DNA of 64,000 nt from Tuctoria greenei (taxonomy: Eukaryota > Streptophyta > Magnoliopsida > Poales > Poaceae): positions 162,214,929 through 162,278,928 of the forward strand of contig JAYESD010000009.1 of the NCBI GenBank assembly GCA_036927565.1. Reading direction: 5' to 3'. The notes under the pieces were generated by a model, which made no database searches, was not told where the DNA came from, and saw nothing but the letters and a program-made list of their open reading frames with translations. The position numbers and the translations under genes are program-made. Positions 57,821-64,000 of this stretch are shown here, in pieces (position 1 is the first letter of the stretch; every line of letters starts with the position of its first letter).

Positions 57821-59276
57821 CACTACTATAAAAGGCTTCATCGCAGGCTGCTCTAAACATATTATCACATACGATTTTAAAAACCGCCTGTAGTGAAGAA
57901 CCTGTGAAAATGATCGATTAGCAACGACGGGGGCAAAATCCGCCTGTCACGGGCGGTTTTTTATTGATGACCATCTGTGAAAATACATTTTCACAGGCGG
58001 TTTTTTATTGCTGGCCGCCTGTGAAAATGTATTTTCACAGGAGTTTTTTTATTGTTGACCGCCTGTGAAAATGTATTATCACATATTGTTTTTTTACTGC
58101 CAACTACCTGTGATAATACATTATCATAGACAATTTTTAGAATATTCCGTATGCATTGTGTTTGTGACTAGTCGTAATTAGAAGGCAAGAAATGATAACA
58201 TTTAGACAAAATTTGCGCTAACACAATTCGATCTACAAAAGACTAAAAGATTTAGACAAAATTACATTGCAGAGATGCAATAAAAAAACACAACAGAAAT
58301 TACAATGCAATACATTGCAGAAATTACAATCCATCACAACCATCACGTGCACCACCACATGCAAAGCACCACATGCAGCAGGTCAACGCCATGAAGACAG
58401 GGATGCTGCTGTTGCAGCCGCTCTTCAACGCCTCCCCACAGAGCTCGGTAGCGCCACCTTCGTTCTAGCTCGACTTCCGTGCTACAACAAAAATAAAGAT
58501 CGCGGCTGGATCTGCGACTGAAGGTTGGATCTGCGATCCTCGGCATCGAGCAAGACACCCGCGGCAGATGAGGAGCGTGGCTGCCGCGACAGCGAGGAGC
58601 GTGGTTGCCACGACGGCGATGAGCATGAGCAGCACGACTGCCATGACGATCAAGGAGCGCGGCTGCCGCATCGGCGAGGAGCGTGGCCTCCATGACAGGA
58701 GGATGGCGAGGAGGTGGAAGCGGCCTGCCGACGCTTCAGTGATGAGGCGGAGCTGCGGTAGAGCGAGGTTGGGGAGGAAGGAAAGAGAGGTGAGATTGGG
58801 GAGATGAACGGTGAGAGGCAGAGATTGGGGATAAGGACGTGAGGTGTTGATATTTCTGCTGTTATAGACACATATATTAGAGATGACCCCCTGTGAGTCG
58901 TTGGATCGATAAGTAGCGAAAGGCGGAGATATGAAGTCCAAGAGCCATCCGTGGGATGAAGAAGCAGACCAATCAGGAGCTATCATTATCACAGGCGTTT
59001 TTTTTGTTACGGACCGCTTGTGAAAATCATTATATTTTCACAGGCGGTTGTTTGTTACGGACCGACTGTGATAATGACTATTATCACAGGCGGTTTTTGT
59101 TACGAACCGCCTGTGAAAATCAATACATTTTCATAGGCGGTTGTTTGTTACGGACCGCCTATGATATTCTATTATCACAGGCGGTTATTACTCATTTGAC
59201 ATCACAGGCGTAATTTTTAACGAACCGTCTGTAAAAAAATAAGGAGACGCCTGTGAAAATACATTTTCTAGTAGTG
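57821..59276. mobile_element. Non-autonomous CACTA element B, U4
   Basis: 1,456 bp with the aga target duplication. It lacks a few bases near 57955 found in the other copies (GGGCGGTTT versus GGGCGGGGCGGTTT). Confidence 0.9.
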
Positions 59277-59967
59277 AGAGAGGGAAGTCGTCGCAAATAA
59301 ACACTTATTTGCAACGGCTGCCGACGAAGCCATCGCAAATAAGACTTATTTGCAACGGCCAACCCTAGAGCCATCGCAAATAAAATAACCATCGCAAATA
59401 GTAACTTATTTGAGACGGCTTCAAAAAGTATCATCCCAAATAACATAGCCGTCCCAAATAAAGGCTAATATCTACCCCATCGGGCCCGATAGCTCATTCT
59501 CACCCCGCCCCCAAACTCCTGGGCGTGCCGCCGCGCCCCCGCCACCCCAGTCGCTGCCCCACCGCCGACCCCGCCGCGCCCCCGCTGCCCCCGCCGCCGC
59601 GCCCGCCGCTGACCCCGCCGTGCCCCCACCGCGCCAGCCACCGCCCCGCCCCCGCCGTGCCTGCCGGCGCCACCGGCCATCCCGGACGCACCGTCCAACG
59701 CCGCCGGCCTTCTCCGACGCCTTCCCACCGGCCTCCCCGACGTAGGTCTGTTAGTTATGTTGTAAATTTTCAAGTTTTGGTTGAGAAAGCATGATGGACT
59801 TTGATCTTTCTCTGTGGCGAAGTCACGTTGTTGTACCCTGGTGCACTGGCACCATGTTAGCAAAACTGATTACCTGTAAGATGGTCATTTGGATCAACGA
59901 AATGACTTGAGAAATAAGCATGGATAGGTTATGGCACCACCCTAAGTACGAGCCTAGCTTCACCACT

Positions 59968-61174
59968 CACTACTACAAAAAACATTTTTACAGGCGCTTC
60001 TATATTTTTTTACAGACGGTCCATTAAAAGTGCCGTCTGTGATGTCCAATGAGTTAATAACAGTTTGTGATAATATACTTTCACGGGCGGATTGTAACAA
60101 ACAACCGCCTGTAAAAATATAATGATTTTCATAGGTGGTCCTTACAAAAACCGCCTGTGATAAGAGTAATTATCACAGGCGGTCCATAACAAACAACCGC
60201 CTGTGAAAATATAATGATTTTCATAGGCGGTCCGTAACATAAAAACCGCCTGTGATAATGACAGTTCCTCATTGGTCCGCTGCTTCATCTCACATATCAC
60301 TCTTGGACTTCGTATCTCCGCTGTCCGCTGCTTATCGATCCAATGACTCAGTTTAGAAGCCGCATGATAGATGTGTCTATAACAGCAGCAGCCACGGTTC
60401 AGTCCGTGATCCTCCGTCAGCTTCCCAAGGTACGGCTTCCGGTGGCATCTCCCAAGGCGCGACTGCCGGCGGCCTCTCTCAAGGCGCGACTTCGGTTGCT
60501 CCGGACCTCGACGGCTCTGGCGCGGCCTCCCGACGAGCGGGAGCCCTGGCGACGTGAGCACGGGCGCGGATCTGACACAGTCTACCTCGGGCTCCCGACG
60601 GCGCGGCTCCGGCGCGCCTCCCGATGAGCGCGCGCCCTACCGGCGTGAGCGTGGGCACGGATCCGTCGCGGTCTACCTCAGGCTCTCGGTGGCGCGGTCT
60701 ACCTCGGGCTCTCGACGGCGCAGCTCCTCCGGCTCCAAGCGGCACGGCCTCATCGGGCTTCGGGCGGCACGGCTCCTCCGGCTCTCGGCAGTGCGACCTC
60801 CTTCGACACCTGGCGGCGCTCTTCCGGCTTTCGGCAACGCGGTGGCCTCTAGGCGGCGCGGCCTCTTCTGACTCCCGGCGGCACATGTGATTTTTTTTGT
60901 TTCACTAGCCATTTTCACAGGCGGTTTTTAATTAAAAACCGCCTGTGAAAATGTATTTTCACAGGCGGTTTTTTATTACCGACCGTTTGTGAAAATATAT
61001 TTTCACAGACGGTTTTTATTACCAACCGCCTGTGAAAATGTAGTTTCACAGGCGGGTTATGCCACCGCCTGTGTTAATCGATCATTTTCACAGACTCTTC
61101 ATTACAGGCGGTTTTTAAAACCGTATGCGATAATATGTTTAGAACCGTCTGCGATGAAGCATTTTGTAGTAGTG
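59968..61174. mobile_element. Non-autonomous CACTA element A, U4
   Basis: 1,207 bp with the act target duplication and an uninterrupted interior. Confidence 0.92.
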
Positions 61175-61226
61175 ACTGATCTTTCTGATGATGCTGTCTC
61201 CTTATATTGAAAAGAGGAATACTTAC

Positions 61227-61631
61227 TCAAATAAGAATTTAACATAATTTATCACGTAGCTAGTCAATGGGTGGACAGTTCCACTGTGAACAATTGTTTT
61301 TGAAGCATCTTTTTCAACAGCCTCCTCAAAATCTGTAAATGTTTCCTGTGCAGTCTGTGCCAAGCGCTTTGTTAGGCCTAGCGCAGCTTCTCGCATCTCA
61401 GAACAATGTTTGCCTTCAAATATGATCTCGATCTGATAAATAAAAAAAATTCAAAGCTGCATTAGCATTTTTGTTATTATCAACCATAATAAAGCCAAAA
61501 ATCATAAAATTTCGTAGCACAAGCTAACTCTGGAAGCAGGAAAAGAAGCGAACAACGCCTTTCAGCACATCTACTGCTTCTAGGTAGCTCTCCAAATCCT
61601 CGTGGGGACCCCTCAGGATCGGTGCCTCAGC
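61227..61631 (-). pseudogene. EXO70A1-like: EXO70A1-like fragment, U4
   Basis: Exons 61227-61432 and about 61535-61631, with the intact CAG acceptor. Confidence 0.72.
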
Positions 61632-62401
61632 CTATAAAGCCAAAAATTACCATGTACACAAACTAAGTGACACTAACAAGATTTTGGGGTTTGAACTTGA
61701 AGCTAGATTAGCAAAAGGACAACCAAGAGAAAATTATGTTGAGAATTAATTTGATACTTATGAATTGAATTGAATTGATGCTTATGTTTAAGTTTATGGT
61801 TATGTTTATATTGAAAATTAAATTGCTTATGTTTAGGTCAATGCTTATGTCTATGTTTATAATATAATTGTTTATATTTGGGTTTATGATTATTAATTGA
61901 TAAATTACAATTTAATAATTCTTATGTTTACGTTTAATTGAATTGCTTTGTTTTTAGATTATAGTTATAAATTTTAATTTGATTGCTTGAGTGTTACTAT
62001 ATGTACAAAAATGGGAGGTGTTTGAGAAAATGCTTTTTTATTAGTGTTCATTCTGCTCTGAATCACCCCACCCGGTCGTCTCAGTATGCGAGCATTCCAA
62101 GCTCATCAATATGTATGGATGATAGAGATGTTGCAGATCTGCATGGCCATTTACGAATCGAAGAAACATAAGTCGGTGTTTTACTCTCTTTTTTTGTATG
62201 GGGCGACATCTATGTAAAGTCCGAGGCACAAAACATCCGAGACTATGCACAAAGTCCTTTTTGTGTTGTCGTGGCACAACATACATAGGTCGATATGCTA
62301 TTAAAACGGGGGTAACCTAAACAAACACATGGATCAATAATCTGACACGAATCATCCATACCCCTGAAACAGTTTCTTTATTTCACATGGTTGACAAGCA
62401 G

Positions 62402-63743
62402 CACTACTATAAAAAACATTTTTACAGGCGCTTCTATATTTTTTTTACAGTCGGTCTATTAAAAGTGCCGCCTGTGATGTCAGATGAGTTAATAACCGTC
62501 TGTGATAATACAATATCACAGGCGGTTCATAACAAACAACCGCTTGTGAAAATGTATTGATTTTCACAGGCGGTCCGTAACAAAAACCATCTGTGATAAT
62601 AGTCATTATCACAGGCGGTCCGTAACAAACAACCGCCTGTGAAAATATAATGATTTTCACAGGCGGTCTGTAACATAAAAACCGCCTGTGATAATAATGG
62701 CTTCTCATTGGTCCGCTGCTTCATCCCACGGATCACTCTTGGACTTCGTATCTCCGCCGTCCGCTGCTTATCAATCCAACGACTCAGTTTAGAAGCCGCA
62801 CGATAGATGTGTCTATAACAGCAGCAGCCACGGTTCAGTCCATGATCCTCCGTCAGCCTCCCAAGGTACGGCTTCCGGCGACATCTCCCAAGGCGCGGCT
62901 GCCGGCGGCCTCTCTCAAGGCGCGACTAAGGCGCGACTTCGGTTGCTCCAGACCTCGGCGGCTCCGGCGCGGCCTCCCGACGAGTGCGAGCCTTGCCGAC
63001 TCGAGCATGGGCGCGGATGTGGAACAGTCTACCTCGGGCCCCTGGCGGCGCGGCTGCCGGCGGCCTCTCTCAAGGCGCGACTAAGGCGCGACTTCGGTTG
63101 CTCCGGACCTCGGCGGCTCCGGCGTGCCGACGCGAGCACGGACGCGGATCTGGCACAGTCTACCTCGGGCTTCCGGCGGCGCGGCTCCGGCGCGCCTCCC
63201 AGCGAGCGTGCGCCCTGCCGGTGTGAGCGCGGGCACAGATCCGGCGCGGTCTACCTCGGGCACCCGGTGGTGCGGTCTACCTCAGGCTCTCGACGGTGCG
63301 GCTCCTCCGGCTCCAAGCGGCACGGCCTCGTCGGGCTTCGGGCGACACGGCTCCTCCGGCTCTCGGCGGTGCGACCTCCTTCGACACTTGGCGGCGCTCT
63401 TCCGGCTCCCGGCAACGCGGCGGCCTCCAGGCGGCGCGACCTCTTCTGACTCCCAGCGGCACATGTGAAATTTTTTTTTGTTTCACTAGCCATTTTCACA
63501 GGCGGTTTTTAATAAAAAACCGCCTGTAAAAATGCAATTTTTACAGGCGGTTGGTAATTAAAAACCGCCTGTGAATGCGGTTTTTTATTAAAAACCGCCT
63601 GTGAAAATGTAGTTTCACAGGCGGATTATGCCACCGCCTGTGTTAATCGATCATTTTCACAGGCTCTTCGTTACAGGCGGTTTTTAAAACCGTATGCGAT
63701 AATATGTTTAGAACCGCCTGCGATGAAGCATTTTGTAGTAGTG
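62402..63743. mobile_element. Element F: non-autonomous CACTA private to U4
   Basis: It begins CACTACTATAAAAAAC, ends TTTTGTAGTAGTG, and has an exact 3-bp target duplication cag (62399-62401, 63744-63746). The uninterrupted site GACAAGCAGCTAGAG is present in U1, U2 and U3. Ends and subterminal hairpins match A and the orientation is the same. The GC-rich interior is like A's but carries a private ~155-bp duplication (phrase GCGGCCTCTCTCAAGGCGCG at about 62906 and 63061). No transposase. Confidence 0.95.
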
Positions 63744-63752
63744 CAGCTAGAG

Positions 63753-63914
63753 CTAGTTATTAGTACAGCAGCATGTGTCGCCTGACCAATGCCCGAAACG
63801 GTAACCTATTTGGTTGCACCAGACGGTAACAATTCACTCCGGTTGTGCACCGTATGGTCTGGACGTTCCTTAACACAGGGAAAGGTGATGGCGCTGGTGC
63901 CTCCTGCGCGTAGC
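63753..63914 (-). pseudogene. CRPc exon 2, U4, with a 1-base insertion
   Basis: Exon 2 matches the other CRPc copies but has one extra base in CAGACGGTAAC (near 63825) where they read CAGACGTAAC. This shifts the frame before the CxxxC motif and removes the CCC cluster. Exon 1 lies beyond the window. Element F sits 9 bp past the stop codon. An assembly error is possible. Confidence 0.65.
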
Positions 63915-64000
63915 CTGGATGCACCACCACATAAAATAAGTGAGAGATATGATCAGGCTTTTTTATGGTTCACGAACCTAATGAAGTGGCAGAAAGAGTC

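Larger units (their letters stand above)
57719..62046. mobile_element. Candidate element C, U4
   Basis: Counterpart of 5469-9792, with the same tentative right end. Confidence 0.45.
52247..64000. repeat. Tandem unit U4 (cut by window end), with private insertion F
   Basis: Same order of parts as the other units. It carries the private CACTA element F at 62402-63743. The window ends inside the CRPc intron, so the array probably continues. Confidence 0.93.

Overview
This is a plant nuclear window, almost certainly from a grass (Poaceae). The signs are GC-rich 5' exon-like segments beside AT-rich introns, GT-AG introns, abundant CACTA (En/Spm) transposons with cactactAcAAAAA ends and 3-bp target duplications, a truncated Ty3/gypsy-type retrotransposon, and a Stowaway-like MITE. 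It contains no rRNA, tRNA or CRISPR array. I cannot name the species from the sequence alone.

Layout. The window is a tandem array of one ~11.4-kb unit, present four times. With the phase set arbitrarily by the window start, the units are U1 1-11427, U2 11428-40790, U3 40791-52246 and U4 52247-64000 (cut by the window edge). Each unit holds, left to right: a minus-strand gag-protease fragment with one 851-bp LTR; the right end of a CACTA element (D); three minus-strand two-exon genes for small secreted cysteine-rich peptides, here called CRPa (broken by D), CRPb (identical in all four units) and CRPc; and, between CRPb and CRPc, a probable gene-capturing CACTA (C) that carries two EXO70A1-like exons and two nested non-autonomous CACTA elements (B and A). 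A Stowaway-like MITE lies upstream of CRPc.

Two units carry private insertions. U2 is ~29.4 kb because a 17,917-bp CACTA element (E, 19477-37393, target duplication atc) sits inside its copy of A. U4 carries a 1,342-bp non-autonomous CACTA (F, 62402-63743, target duplication cag) 9 bp beyond the CRPc stop codon. The other units give the empty sites, so both insertions are placed to the base.

Element E is the most interesting object. It has subterminal hairpin arrays at both ends. It encodes an uninterrupted 1133-aa TNP2-type transposase (minus strand). Directly downstream on the same strand is a complete five-exon SUMO-conjugating-enzyme-like (SCE1/UBC9-type) E2 gene whose catalytic Cys and HPN motif are kept. 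It also carries an intact single-exon F-box gene, two related acidic low-complexity proteins, a 754-bp tandem repeat, and a plus-strand second transposon gene whose C-terminal domain resembles Ulp1/C48 SUMO proteases but is broken by single-base frameshifts. E, A, B and F share terminal and subterminal sequences, so E is the plausible source of transposase for the short elements. The pairing of a SUMO E2 with a Ulp1-like gene on one transposon, and the amplified cysteine-rich peptide array, are the main leads.
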